This document shows, one piece after another, positions 25,489-34,563 of a stretch of 64,000 bases of DNA. This DNA comes from Sinosporangium album (lineage in GTDB: Bacteria > Actinomycetota > Actinomycetes > Streptosporangiales > Streptosporangiaceae): the NCBI RefSeq assembly GCF_900100605.1, contig NZ_FNCN01000016.1, positions 62,001-126,000 of the forward strand, given 5' to 3'. A model generated the notes under the pieces. The model did not search any database. It was not told where the DNA came from and worked only from the letters and a program-made list of their open reading frames with translations. The translations under genes were made by a program, and so were the position numbers. How positions within the stretch are numbered: position 1 is the first letter of the stretch; each line of letters opens with the position of its first letter.

Positions 25489-27642
25489 TTACCTCTTCGC
25501 GGCGAACGGGCTCACGCTCAGCGCGCCCGCGCAGTTGCAGACCTCGAACGTGGTCTGCCAGGTCTCGGACGCGCCACCGGGGGTCGCGACCTCGATCTGC
25601 ACGGCGAACTTGCCGATGGCCTTCGCCGTACCGATGACCCGGCCGTCGCTCGTGATGGAGATGCCCGGCGGCAGGTTGGCCGGGGTCAGCACGGTGAAGA
25701 TCTGGCCGGGCCGACCGGGCAGCTTCGCCGTACTGGGACGGCCGGCAGTGATCTTGATGGTGGCGGTGACCTTGACGGTCTGCGTGACGGGCCGCTGCGG
25801 CAGGATCGTCATCGTCAGTGAGGCGGTGCCGCACGCGGTGCCGACACACATCCGCACCGGGAAGGTGTAGGTGCCCGCCACGGTGGCCGTGCCGACCAGC
25901 GTGCCGTCGGTCCGCACGGTCACGCCCGGCGGAAGCTTGGACGGGTCCGTCACGGTGAACGACACACCGCTCTCGACGCCCTCCATGATGAAGCGGCCGG
26001 TCACCGGGCCGACCGAGCCGCTGAAGTTCACCAGCGTGATGTTGCGCACCGAGGAGCTGACCGTGCTGATGTTCAGGGTGATGGTGAAGTCGACGCAGGC
26101 CGTGCCCATGCACAGGCGCATCGGCACGACATAGCTGCCACCCGTGGTGGCCGTGCCGGTGATCTTGCCGTCGGCGGTGATGGTGATGCCCGGCGGGAGC
26201 TTGCCCGGGTCGGTGACCGTGAAGGTCGGCGTGCCGCCCGCCGGCAGGCCCGTCACGGTGAGCGTGCCCGTGGCGGGACGCCCGGCCACACCGTTGAACC
26301 CGTCCACGCTGATCGACAGCGTGGACGACACCGCCGTCGTGATCGTCAGAGTGACGACGATGTTCCCGCACACCGTGCCCGCGCACACCTTGATCGGTAC
26401 GGCATAGCTGCCGCTCGCGGTGGCCGTACCGGTGATCTTGCCGTCGGCGGTGATGGTGATGCCGGGCGGGAGCTTGGAGGGGTCGGTGACGGTGTAGGTC
26501 ACACCGGCGCCGGGCGGGGTGCCGGTGACCGTGATAGAACCGCTCGCCGGCCGGCCGGCGACGCCGGTGTAGGTGATGGAGATCTTCCAGTTGGAGGTCG
26601 CCGGAGCGCCCACTGTGATCGTGACGTTGAGCGTCGTGCAGAGCGCGCCCGCGCACACCTTCACGGGGAAGGTGTAAGTGCCGGGAGTGGTGGCCGTACC
26701 GGTGATCTTGCCGTCGGCGGTGATGGTGATGCCGGGCGGGAGCTTGGAGGGGTCGGTGACGGTGTAGGTCACACCGGCGCCGGGCGGGGTGCCGGTGACC
26801 GTGATGGAACCGCTGCCCGCCTGGCCGACGACCCCGGTGTAGGTGATGGAGATCTTCCAGTTGACCGTGGTCGGCGCCGGGTTGACGACGATCGTGAGCG
26901 ACGCGGTCTGGCAGACGCCCCCGGCGCACATGCGCACGGGCACCTCGTAGGTGCCCGCCTTGGTGGGCGTGCCGGTGATCTTGCCGTCGGCGCTGAAGGT
27001 CAGACCGGGAGGCAGCGCGGCCGTGTCGGTGACCGTGACGGTGACGGCGGAGCCGATGGAGGAGGTGAAGGTGAACGCGCCCGAGTAGGCGACACCCACG
27101 GTGGCGGCGGCGCTACTGGCCGAGACGGTGAACTCGACGGTCTGCTGGGCGGCGATGGTGAAGGTGACCGTGCCGTTGGTGCAGGTGCCGAGGTTCGTGC
27201 ACACCTTGACGGGCACGCGGTAGGTCCCCGCCTCGCGCGGCGTGCCGCTGATCGCGCCCGAGGCGCTGATGGTGATGCCCGCGGGGAGCTTCGCGGCGTC
27301 GACCACCGAATATGTGACGGTCACCCCGTAGAGCTTCTGGACACTGAGCTGTCCGGCGATCGCGGTGCCGACGGTGCCGGTGAGGTTGAGGGACGTGGTG
27401 ACGAAGACCGGGGCCGGATCCGGGTCCGGGGAGTCTTCGGGGTGCGGCGCGGGGTACGGGTCCTTCTTGACGGGCTGCGCCGCCGCCCGGCTGTCCATGG
27501 TTTCCACTGCGGCCTGGAGAGGCGTTGAGGAGGAGGCGTGGGCCGGCATGCCGATGAGGGCCATGCTTCCCACCGCGGTGGCGAGCACCGCTGATATCAG
27601 AGTCCGGTGGCCTAGGGGCACGCCGGATCGGACTACGGTCAT
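25489..27642 (-). CDS. secreted protein with seven Ig-like (He_PIG) repeats
   Basis: 717 residues: signal peptide (about 1-36, MPAHA-SS), Pro/Asp-rich spacer (about 55-78), then seven repeats of about 85-90 residues to the end. Each repeat has the order LPPGITITADGKITGTAT, a beta strand, and a cysteine pair of the form C-x4-C or C-x5-C (MCAGGVC, VCAGALC, VCAGTVC, LCMGTAC, MCVGTAC). Repeats 3 and 4 are nearly identical also in DNA. No sorting signal or terminal membrane helix. Likely an extracellular adhesin or scaffold; a related single domain occurs in the secreted protein at 11729-13732. Terminated by a strong hairpin. Confidence 0.92.
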   Translation of the reverse strand: MTVVRSGVPLGHRTLISAVLATAVGSMALIGMPAHASSSTPLQAAVETMDSRAAAQPVKKDPYPAPHPEDSPDPDPAPVFVTTSLNLTGTVGTAIAGQLSVQKLYGVTVTYSVVDAAKLPAGITISASGAISGTPREAGTYRVPVKVCTNLGTCTNGTVTFTIAAQQTVEFTVSASSAAATVGVAYSGAFTFTSSIGSAVTVTVTDTAALPPGLTFSADGKITGTPTKAGTYEVPVRMCAGGVCQTASLTIVVNPAPTTVNWKISITYTGVVGQAGSGSITVTGTPPGAGVTYTVTDPSKLPPGITITADGKITGTATTPGTYTFPVKVCAGALCTTLNVTITVGAPATSNWKISITYTGVAGRPASGSITVTGTPPGAGVTYTVTDPSKLPPGITITADGKITGTATASGSYAVPIKVCAGTVCGNIVVTLTITTAVSSTLSISVDGFNGVAGRPATGTLTVTGLPAGGTPTFTVTDPGKLPPGITITADGKITGTATTGGSYVVPMRLCMGTACVDFTITLNISTVSSSVRNITLVNFSGSVGPVTGRFIMEGVESGVSFTVTDPSKLPPGVTVRTDGTLVGTATVAGTYTFPVRMCVGTACGTASLTMTILPQRPVTQTVKVTATIKITAGRPSTAKLPGRPGQIFTVLTPANLPPGISITSDGRVIGTAKAIGKFAVQIEVATPGGASETWQTTFEVCNCAGALSVSPFAAKR
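26419..26863. repeat. 270-bp in-frame internal duplication
   Basis: Bases 26419-26535 are identical to 26689-26805 (117 bases, offset 270 = 90 codons), and 26566-26593 again matches 26836-26863. The duplication corresponds to Ig-like repeats 3 and 4 of the host gene and looks recent. Confidence 0.92.
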
Positions 27643-27770
27643 TCAGTTTCCCCCGAATGTGTGCATGTCTGCGCCACATACGTAACGAAGTAGCTACAGA
27701 CGGTAACCATCGCTACATACCCGCGCGGTGCTCATTTGGGGCAATGCGGGAGTCAAGGGGAAACATGGTG

Positions 27771-27798
27771 ACGGCCCGGGATGTGTCTCCCGGGCCGT
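27771..27798 (-). terminator. hairpin terminator of the conservon operon
   Basis: Perfect 11-bp stem acggcccggga/tcccgggccgt (27771-27781, 27788-27798) with a six-base loop, eight bases after the CvnD stop on the minus strand. Confidence 0.7.
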
Positions 27799-27805
27799 GG
27801 GGGAG

Positions 27806-28423
27806 TCAGCTCGCCGGAACGCCCTCGGGACGCGGTCGCTTTCCCCGGGTGCGCATGGCGTGCTGCACGAGGTTGATGAGCACCTCCTTGCCGGAGTTGC
27901 GCTTACGTGCGTCGCATAGCACGACGGGGACGCTCGAATCGAGCCCGAGGGCCAGCCGCACCTCGTCGAGCGCGTAGATACGCGCGCCGTCGAAACAGTT
28001 GACCGCGACGACGAACGGCGTGCCGCGCCGTTCGAAGAAGTCGACCGAAGGGAAGCAGTCGGCGAGCTTGCGGGTGTCGGCCAGCACCACGGCGCCGAGC
28101 GCGCCGAGCGCCAGCTCGTCCCACACGAACCAGAAGCGCTCCTGACCCGGTGTGCCGAACAGGTAGAGCACGTACTGGTCTTTGATGGTGATCCGGCCGA
28201 AGTCCATCGCGACCGTCGTCGTGTGCTTGGCCTCCACGCCGGAGATGTCGTCGACGCCGACACTCCGATCCGTGAGGGTTTCCTCGGTGCGGAGTGGCGC
28301 CGTCTCCGAGACCGCGCCGACCATGGTGGTCTTGCCGGCTCCGAATCCTCCGGCGATCAGAATCTTGATCGCGGAAGGTGCCTTCTTGCGCGCCGCGCTC
28401 CGGTCAGAGCGACCGAAGTCCAT
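27806..28423 (-). CDS. cvnD: conservon GTP-binding protein (CvnD-like)
   Basis: 205 residues, Ras-like small GTPase of the conservon type. P-loop GGFGAGKTT (25-33), switch-II FGTPGQERF, and a G4 motif that reads NCFD rather than NKxD, as is usual for this bacterial group. Conservons form a membrane-associated complex that resembles a eukaryotic GPCR/G-protein system: CvnA kinase, CvnB roadblock, CvnC DUF742, CvnD GTPase. Last gene; overlaps cvnC by 20 bases. Confidence 0.95.
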   Translation of the reverse strand: MDFGRSDRSAARKKAPSAIKILIAGGFGAGKTTMVGAVSETAPLRTEETLTDRSVGVDDISGVEAKHTTTVAMDFGRITIKDQYVLYLFGTPGQERFWFVWDELALGALGAVVLADTRKLADCFPSVDFFERRGTPFVVAVNCFDGARIYALDEVRLALGLDSSVPVVLCDARKRNSGKEVLINLVQHAMRTRGKRPRPEGVPAS

Positions 28424-28790
28424 CGATCACCGCCTGGTAGAAGCAGTCGTCGTCCATGTCCGTCTCCGGGTGGGGCTCGGAGACCTCAATGAAGTCTCTG
28501 TCGAGCAGGTCGCCGAGCAGCACCCGTATGGTGCCCGCGGGTAGGTCCATGCGGGCGGCGATCTCGGCCACCGACAGGAATTCTTCACATAGCCGCAGAA
28601 TGGTGAGGTGTTCCGGGCCTAGCCCGACCTCAAGCGCCGCCGTCGGCCGGGTGGCCACCACAAGGGAGATGAGATCGAACTTGCCGCGGGTCGGTTCGGT
28701 ACGGCCGCGTGTCATCACGTACGGTCTTACGATCGGCCCTGCCTCGTCGTCGAGCCAGCGATCCTCGGTGGGTCCCTCGGCCGGTGTCAT
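28404..28790 (-). CDS. cvnC: DUF742 protein (CvnC-like)
   Basis: 128 residues of the DUF742 family: N-terminal acidic lead with IVRPYVMTRGRT, then a winged-helix-like region (about 60-110) with LCEEFLSVAEIAARMDLPAGTIRVL position 70-95. Always encoded between the roadblock and GTPase genes of conservons. Overlaps cvnB by four bases and cvnD by 20, so expression is coupled. Confidence 0.95.
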   Translation of the reverse strand: MTPAEGPTEDRWLDDEAGPIVRPYVMTRGRTEPTRGKFDLISLVVATRPTAALEVGLGPEHLTILRLCEEFLSVAEIAARMDLPAGTIRVLLGDLLDRDFIEVSEPHPETDMDDDCFYQAVIDGLRSL

Positions 28791-29218
28791 CGTGACGCTT
28801 CGCTCCCCGCGCGAACCTCAGGCGTGCGTGCCGGAGACGTCAGATACTGACCGACCCGCACGACGAGCATCGCCATCTCGTAGGCCACGAGGCCGATGTC
28901 GGCCTCCTCCCGGCACAGCACCGCCAGACAGGCCCCCTCCCCGGCCACCGTCACCACCAGGAACGCCGACCTCATCTCGATGATCGTCTGCCGTACGGCA
29001 CCGCCGCCGAACCTCTCGCTGACCCCGCGGGCCAGACTCTGCACTCCCGCGGCCACCGCGGACAGGTGTTCGGCGTCCTCGCTGTCGAGCCCGTGCGACG
29101 ACGCCATCAACAACCCGTCCGTGGAGAGGAGAATCCCGTGCTCCGCCTCCTTCACCCGCCCCACCAGGTCGTCCAGCAACCATGTCAGGTCGGCCGAAGA
29201 ACCTGTCTTCTGCACCAC
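28787..29218 (-). CDS. cvnB: roadblock/LC7-domain protein (CvnB-like)
   Basis: 143 residues; roadblock/LC7 fold (about 8-125) with HGILLSTDGLLMA and LAVLCREEADIG strands. In conservons this protein binds the GTPase and modulates its nucleotide cycle. Located between cvnA and cvnC on the minus strand with a four-base overlap to cvnC. Confidence 0.95.
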   Translation of the reverse strand: MVQKTGSSADLTWLLDDLVGRVKEAEHGILLSTDGLLMASSHGLDSEDAEHLSAVAAGVQSLARGVSERFGGGAVRQTIIEMRSAFLVVTVAGEGACLAVLCREEADIGLVAYEMAMLVVRVGQYLTSPARTPEVRAGSEASR

Positions 29219-29312
29219 TTAGTTGTCCTCCTTCTGCCGGCCGAGACCGCCGCTCGCCGACCTACGGCTGTTCAGGCTGTCCGGCACACACGCGATCGTG
29301 ACCGATGCCGGG

Positions 29313-31808
29313 TCAGGGCACCGATCCGCCATCTGACGGGGGCGGAGTCGAGCCGCCTTCCCGAGGGGGTTCGGAGGCGTCCGGCCACTGCTGTGGAGGC
29401 GGCGTGGACGCCTGATCGGCGTCGCCTCTCAGCAGCATCGCCGCGTCGGATCTCCCGCGTAGCGTGCCGGTCTGGAACGCCCCCATGAGTTTGCGGATCT
29501 CGTCGGGCGACCGATCGGCATCGTCGGCGTTGCCGTCGTGGTCGTCTACCAGAGGTCCATCGGTCCGAAGGCGTGGGGCGAGGCTTGCCTGCGGTACCCG
29601 GAAGGGCAATCCGGAGGGAGTGAAGTCGGTCGTCTGCGGAGGGGGCTCCTCCTGCCGGGCCGGCTGCGGTGGAAGGGGCGGGGGAGGAGTGCTGTCCTGC
29701 AGGGGCCGCTCGACGGGCCGGTCCCGGAGAAGCTCCTCAAGCCTGTCGCGGTCCTGCAGTTCGGGCACCGCCGTCAGCGCCGGCCTGCGTCCCGCGTCGG
29801 GCAGCGTGGAGGTGCCGTTGACGGAGGCGATCCTGACCGGCGGGTGCGAGCCGCCGGTGCCGGGAGCGGCCTCAAGGCGGGGCACGGCGACCGGAGAGTC
29901 GGAGGCGTCCTCCTCGCCCGCGTCCTCGCCCTCCTCCAGCACGATCTCCCGGGGGAGCAGGATGACGGCCGTGGTGCCGCCGTAGGGCGAATCCTTGAGC
30001 GACACCCTGATGTGGTGCCGCTCGGCGAGGCGGCTGACCACGTACAGCCCGAGCCGTGCCGTACTCGACAGGTTGAACTCGGGCGGGTCGGCGATCCGCT
30101 CGTTGGTGGCGGCGAGGTCCTCGCTGCTCATGCCGAGGCCGCGGTCCTCGACCTCGATGGCGTAGCCGTTCGAGACCATCTGACCGCTGACCTGCACCAT
30201 CGTGTAGGGAGGCGAGAAGGCGACCGCGTTCTCCACCAGTTCGGCGAGCAGGTGGATGACGTCGCCCACGGCCCGCCCGACGAGCTTGGTCTCGCCCATC
30301 GGCATCACCGTGACGCGCGTATAGTCCTCGACCTCGGCCAGCGCGCCGCGCACCACGTCGACCATCGGCACCGGGCGCCGCCAGGCGCGGCCGGGCGACG
30401 AGCCGGAGAGCACGATGAGGTTCTCGGCGTTGCGTCGCATGCGGGTGGCGAGGTGGTCGACGCGGAAGAGGTCTCTGAGCTCGTTCGGGTCGCCCTCCCT
30501 GCGCTCCATCGCGTCCAGCAGGGTGAGCTGCCGGTGGACGAGCGACTGGGTACGGCGGGCCAGGCTGAGCAGGATGTCGCGGATGCTGCGCCGCAGCTCG
30601 GCCTGCTCGACCGCGACCTCGATGGCGGTGCGCTGTACGGCGTTGAACGCCTCGCCGACCTGGCCGATCTCGTCGGTGCCGAACGCCAGGGGCGGCGCCT
30701 CCGCGGCCACGTCGACCTCTTCGCCGTGGCCGAGGCGGCTGACGACGCCCGGCAGGCGCTCGTTGGCGAGTTCCCAGGCGGAGACGCGCAGCTTGGCGAG
30801 TTGGGCGACCAGCGCGCGGGCGGTGGTGACGGAGAGGATGACGGAGGCGATGACCGCGATGAGTCCGAGGCCGCCGGCGAGCACCAGGCGCACGATGACT
30901 CCGGCCACCACGGGCGTGGTGCGCTCTACCAGACGGTCACCGGCGGACAGGACGACGCGGTCCAATTCGTTGACCGCGGCGGTGGCCGCGGTGGTCCACT
31001 GGTCCAGGGTCACCGGGGCGGAGAGGCCCGTCGCCGTGCCCTGGAGGAGGGAATCCTCAAGGGCCCGAAAACGCGAATAAACGCTACCCTGAATAAATTT
31101 CGCATACTGCGCGTGGTCGAATTCCGGCAGGTCCGACGCCGCATCAGACACGTGATGGCGCTGGGCTCCCACGATCTGGGCGTAGGTGATCCGCTCCCGA
31201 TCGCCGAATCGGCCGCTGGACAGAAAACCAGCGACAAGGGCGTCCTGTTGAGAGAGGAGCTCCATGCCGAGGCTCATTTCAATCAGGACGGAGATGTCCT
31301 TGGCGACCTCCACGTCGTCCAGGGCGCCGAGCGACTGGTAGATGCGATAGAACGCCCTGATCGTGTCGGTGTAGTCGCGGTGCGCCTGCTCGCCGGCGGT
31401 CGCTCCGCGGTCGACGGCCTTGCGTCCCGCGGGCAGGTCGTCCAGGCGTCCCAGCGTCTCCTGGATGCGCGTCCGCAGCGCGGGCGTGGCCGCGAAGTCC
31501 ACGTCGGAGCCGGTCACGAGCTCGCGGAAGTTCGCCATGGCGGCGTCCGTCTGCCTGCGCTGCGACGCGAGAGCCGTACGGCTCTGCGTCGACGGCGCGC
31601 CGAGGCGGACGACCGTGAGCCTGCGCTCACGCTGGAGCTCGGTGACCAGCCGCTCACTGGGCTCGGAGACCCCCTGGTTGAGGGTGCTGACCCACAGGAC
31701 GTTCATGCCCTCGCGCAGGGTCACCCAGGCGGCGAACGCCCACAGTGCGGCCAGTGACACCAGCATGGCTGTGACCTTGGTTCGCACACGCGAGTTGCGA
31801 AATCGCAT
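29313..31808 (-). CDS. cvnA: nitrate/nitrite-sensor-domain histidine kinase (CvnA-like)
   Basis: 831 residues. TM1 (about 12-30), a large extracytoplasmic helical NIT-type sensor (about 45-290), TM2 (about 300-325), HAMP-like segment, a DHp-like helix carrying RVDHLATRMRRNAENLIVL (about 450-470), HATPase with ELVENAVAFSPP and RGLGM boxes, and a 200-residue Pro/Asp-rich tail ending in a conserved short helix (LMGAFQTGTLRGR) seen in conservon kinases. First gene of the cvnABCD operon. Extracytoplasmic ligand unknown. It starts 211 bases after the terpene-cyclase gene on the same strand. Confidence 0.95.
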   Translation of the reverse strand: MRFRNSRVRTKVTAMLVSLAALWAFAAWVTLREGMNVLWVSTLNQGVSEPSERLVTELQRERRLTVVRLGAPSTQSRTALASQRRQTDAAMANFRELVTGSDVDFAATPALRTRIQETLGRLDDLPAGRKAVDRGATAGEQAHRDYTDTIRAFYRIYQSLGALDDVEVAKDISVLIEMSLGMELLSQQDALVAGFLSSGRFGDRERITYAQIVGAQRHHVSDAASDLPEFDHAQYAKFIQGSVYSRFRALEDSLLQGTATGLSAPVTLDQWTTAATAAVNELDRVVLSAGDRLVERTTPVVAGVIVRLVLAGGLGLIAVIASVILSVTTARALVAQLAKLRVSAWELANERLPGVVSRLGHGEEVDVAAEAPPLAFGTDEIGQVGEAFNAVQRTAIEVAVEQAELRRSIRDILLSLARRTQSLVHRQLTLLDAMERREGDPNELRDLFRVDHLATRMRRNAENLIVLSGSSPGRAWRRPVPMVDVVRGALAEVEDYTRVTVMPMGETKLVGRAVGDVIHLLAELVENAVAFSPPYTMVQVSGQMVSNGYAIEVEDRGLGMSSEDLAATNERIADPPEFNLSSTARLGLYVVSRLAERHHIRVSLKDSPYGGTTAVILLPREIVLEEGEDAGEEDASDSPVAVPRLEAAPGTGGSHPPVRIASVNGTSTLPDAGRRPALTAVPELQDRDRLEELLRDRPVERPLQDSTPPPPLPPQPARQEEPPPQTTDFTPSGLPFRVPQASLAPRLRTDGPLVDDHDGNADDADRSPDEIRKLMGAFQTGTLRGRSDAAMLLRGDADQASTPPPQQWPDASEPPREGGSTPPPSDGGSVP

Positions 31809-32019
31809 TAGACCAGTCCCGGCGAATAATTTTCAGAGCGGTTCTGGACACCTAGCAAGCTTCTTTACAGTTATCCGCTGCTGGATGTCACCGGGCGCGA
31901 TGCGTCGCCTACGACGTTCGGGCGCCTCGGGCACTTTAGCAATCAGCACAATTTCACTCAAGGCGACATTGTCTGTAAGTGCTAATGTGTCCGGGTTGGG
32001 GTGATGCGTGGGGCTATGG

Positions 32020-33636
32020 TTATATTGCCCTCCGTTGTGCGGCAAGAGGGGCGCTGACCTGCGCAAGGTGCATCGCGGTCAGTACGGCGGAGCGCACGAT
32101 CGCCCCCGGCAGGTAGAGATCCTTGTCCACCCAGAGCGGCGGCTCGCCTGACAGGTCCTCAGCGTTGGCGACGCGCTCCGCCAGGAAGTCCAGCCCGCGT
32201 TCCACGGCCAGGTCCACCGCCCCTCGCCAGCGGTGGTCGGACACGGACCGGGTCATCAGCAGCGTGTGCATCGCGTAGGCCGTCTCCTCGGCCGTGCCGT
32301 TCCAACGGCCCCACGAGCCGTCCGACTGCTGCGTGTCGAGCGTCCACCGGACCGCCGCCCGCACCGAGGCCCCTGCCCCCGACGTCTCGGTGCCGAAGTG
32401 GTCCAGCGCGACCGCGCAACCGGCCGTGGCGTAGTAGGGGGAGGTGTGCCAGCGGTCCGACCAGCTCCCGTCGGGATCCTGACGTTCGCGCAGCCATCGC
32501 GACAGCTTGTCCCGGGTGGCGGTGTGATCGGAGCCGGGGTGGGAGGCCCCGTAGTGCCCGAAGACGTCCAGCACGTGCGCGTTCACCGTGACGGACTGCC
32601 CGTCCTCCCCCGGCCACGTGCAGAAGTGGTCGTCCAGCTCGAATCCCCGCAGAACCTCTGGGTCGATCTCCAGCCCCAGCAGCTCCAGGGCGTAGAGCAC
32701 GACCGAGGTCGTGTCGGCGTCCACAGGCAGCCCGCTGCCGGTGGCGGTGCCGTCCGGCCCGAGCGCCCCACGCAATTCCTCTGCCATTCCCGCAGGTAAG
32801 GAGTACGGCACGCCCGCCCGCGACAACCCGCTCAGCACCCAGGACCGCTCGAACAGCGTGATCGGATAGGCGCACGGCGCGAGACCGCTGTGAGCGGCGA
32901 GGGTGTCCGTCAGGTACGACATGGCGGAACGCTCCATATCGCCCGTGCCCTCCCCGCCCAGCCACGCCGCGGTGGCCGCGGGGGAGGCCCCCACGCTTCC
33001 CGTGTCCGAAGGGCGGATCGTCGGGGCCCGGCGGGCGCTGTCGCCGGCGACCTCCAGCATGTGCAGGAACTTCTTCGGCACCCCGGTCCCCGACGCCACC
33101 CGCGCTCGCACGGCCGGCAGCATCCCGGGATCCACCCCGGGCGGTGGGGGGATCCGCGCCTCGCCCCGCCACTGGTCGAGCCCGGAGACTCCGCTGTCGG
33201 GAAGGGCGGCGAGGTATTCGTTCACCTGCTCGATCAGCGACAGCAGGATCAGCTCGACCCCGGGGGTGTCGGGCAGCGGGGCCGGACGGTCGCTCAGGCG
33301 GCGGTAGGCCGCGGCCAGCCCCTGGTCGACGGCGTCGGCCAGGGCGGCCGTGCTGCCCGCCGTGCTGCCCGCCGTGCCGCCCGCCGTGCCCCCGCCTCCC
33401 GAGGTCAGAAGCCGGAGCAGCGCCTCGGTGGCGCTGAGGGTGGGCACCAGCCCGAACTCTGCGGGTGCCCACCAGCTCCCATCCGCGCGTTGGGAACGAA
33501 CCAGATACTCGACCCGTTGATCGTGTCCCGTCAACCAGGGCGCCAGCGACACCAGCCGCCCCGTCTCATAGACCGACGGTGTGACCTCCCCTAACGGTCG
33601 GGCGGTCAAGTCGGCCATCAGATCGTCGGCTCTCAA
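32020..33636 (-). CDS. class II diterpene cyclase (DxDTT type)
   Basis: 538 residues from the TTG at 33636 that overlaps the preceding stop (TTGA); an ATG at 33618 is an alternative. Two alpha-barrel terpene cyclase related to mycobacterial Rv3377c: QRADGSWW near the N-terminus, the catalytic acid motif DADTT (306-310, equivalent to DxDD), RWHTSPYYATAG and QSDGSWGRWNGTAEETAY blocks, and PPLWVDKDLYLPGAIVRSAV at the end. It should protonate geranylgeranyl diphosphate to a labdane- or halimane-type diphosphate. The product is not predictable from sequence. Confidence 0.93.
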   Translation of the reverse strand: MRADDLMADLTARPLGEVTPSVYETGRLVSLAPWLTGHDQRVEYLVRSQRADGSWWAPAEFGLVPTLSATEALLRLLTSGGGGTAGGTAGSTAGSTAALADAVDQGLAAAYRRLSDRPAPLPDTPGVELILLSLIEQVNEYLAALPDSGVSGLDQWRGEARIPPPPGVDPGMLPAVRARVASGTGVPKKFLHMLEVAGDSARRAPTIRPSDTGSVGASPAATAAWLGGEGTGDMERSAMSYLTDTLAAHSGLAPCAYPITLFERSWVLSGLSRAGVPYSLPAGMAEELRGALGPDGTATGSGLPVDADTTSVVLYALELLGLEIDPEVLRGFELDDHFCTWPGEDGQSVTVNAHVLDVFGHYGASHPGSDHTATRDKLSRWLRERQDPDGSWSDRWHTSPYYATAGCAVALDHFGTETSGAGASVRAAVRWTLDTQQSDGSWGRWNGTAEETAYAMHTLLMTRSVSDHRWRGAVDLAVERGLDFLAERVANAEDLSGEPPLWVDKDLYLPGAIVRSAVLTAMHLAQVSAPLAAQRRAI

Positions 33637-34541
33637 AGCTCTCCCCAGAAGTCTGTGACTCTGTAGAAACCCGCACAGAAGTCCATTTGCCGTTCCATGA
33701 AGTCCGCGAGATCGGGCTGATCCACCCGCAGCGCCGCGAGCAGCTCGCGTGCCCGCCGGGTGTGGCGGGCCAGTGCCTCGTTCACCGCTTCGTGCGTGTC
33801 GAGCATCAGCGCGTTGAGGTCGCCCCAGACGGTGTCCCGTCGGTAGGTCCCCTGGTCGTTCAGCAGCCGGATGACGCGCTGCACTTCACTCGCCGCGGCG
33901 AGGACGCCGTGGATGCCGTGGACGCCGTGGACGTCATCCGGCGCCGGCGATTCGCAGATCGTGACCCAGTGGGAGACCAGGACGAACGTGAAGCCGAGGT
34001 TGTCGGCGTTGGCGAGGTATCGGCGGAGGTCGGGGACGTCCGTCCGCCCCTCCGCACGGGCCGCCTTCCACTCCCACTCGGTCCGCATGCCCGCGAGCAT
34101 CCTGCCCAGCTCGTCGCGCCACACCCCGCGCAGCGCGGGAAAGGCGGGCGCGGCGGATAACTCGTCGCGGAGGTCGGCCAGGAAACGCGCCAGGTCGTCG
34201 TCGTCGGCCGGTCGGCCGCCGTCGGCCACGGCCAGGCAGCGCCGTACGACATCGTCCACGTCGTCCTGCGAGTCGGCCGCGTAGTCCACGAGCCAGTCGA
34301 GGCCGAAAGCCCAGAAGGAGGCCTTGCCTGCCATCATCAGGCGGTCGGCGTCGAGCCAGGGCGCGCTGTGCGCCAAGGCGTCGGCGAGGGTGCTCTGCAG
34401 GGCCGGGTCGAACGCCTCGGCGCGGTAGAGGCCGGGGTAGGTGGCCGCGCACCTGCCCAGGGCCCGTTGGATCTTTCCCGCGGCGGCGGAGATCCGGCCC
34501 GCCTCGGCGGCAGGCCATAGCGTGCGGATGCTGTTGTTCAT
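33633..34541 (-). CDS. class I terpene synthase, probable partner of the class II cyclase
   Basis: 302 residues, all-helical, the size of bacterial class I synthases. The first metal site is DWLVD (82-86) followed by DSQDD rather than the usual DDxxD; the second is an NSE-like motif N228-D-Q-x-T232-x-x-x-D236, with Asp in place of the terminal Glu. A short His-Gly-Val repeat lies near 205-213. It should ionise the diphosphate made by the neighbouring class II enzyme. Starts 22 bases after the P450 stop and overlaps the class II gene. Assignment rests on motifs and context. Confidence 0.85.
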   Translation of the reverse strand: MNNSIRTLWPAAEAGRISAAAGKIQRALGRCAATYPGLYRAEAFDPALQSTLADALAHSAPWLDADRLMMAGKASFWAFGLDWLVDYAADSQDDVDDVVRRCLAVADGGRPADDDDLARFLADLRDELSAAPAFPALRGVWRDELGRMLAGMRTEWEWKAARAEGRTDVPDLRRYLANADNLGFTFVLVSHWVTICESPAPDDVHGVHGIHGVLAAASEVQRVIRLLNDQGTYRRDTVWGDLNALMLDTHEAVNEALARHTRRARELLAALRVDQPDLADFMERQMDFCAGFYRVTDFWGEL

Positions 34542-34563
34542 GAAAAGCGTTTCCTCCGGAGCG

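Noticed and set aside
26419-27100. Regular repeats considered as a CRISPR-like array
   Set aside because: They are 270-base in-frame coding repeats of Ig-like domains, not short repeats with unique spacers.
29538-31757. 739-codon open frame on the plus strand
   Set aside because: Exact antisense of the cvnA kinase gene; composition of a shadow frame, no motifs.
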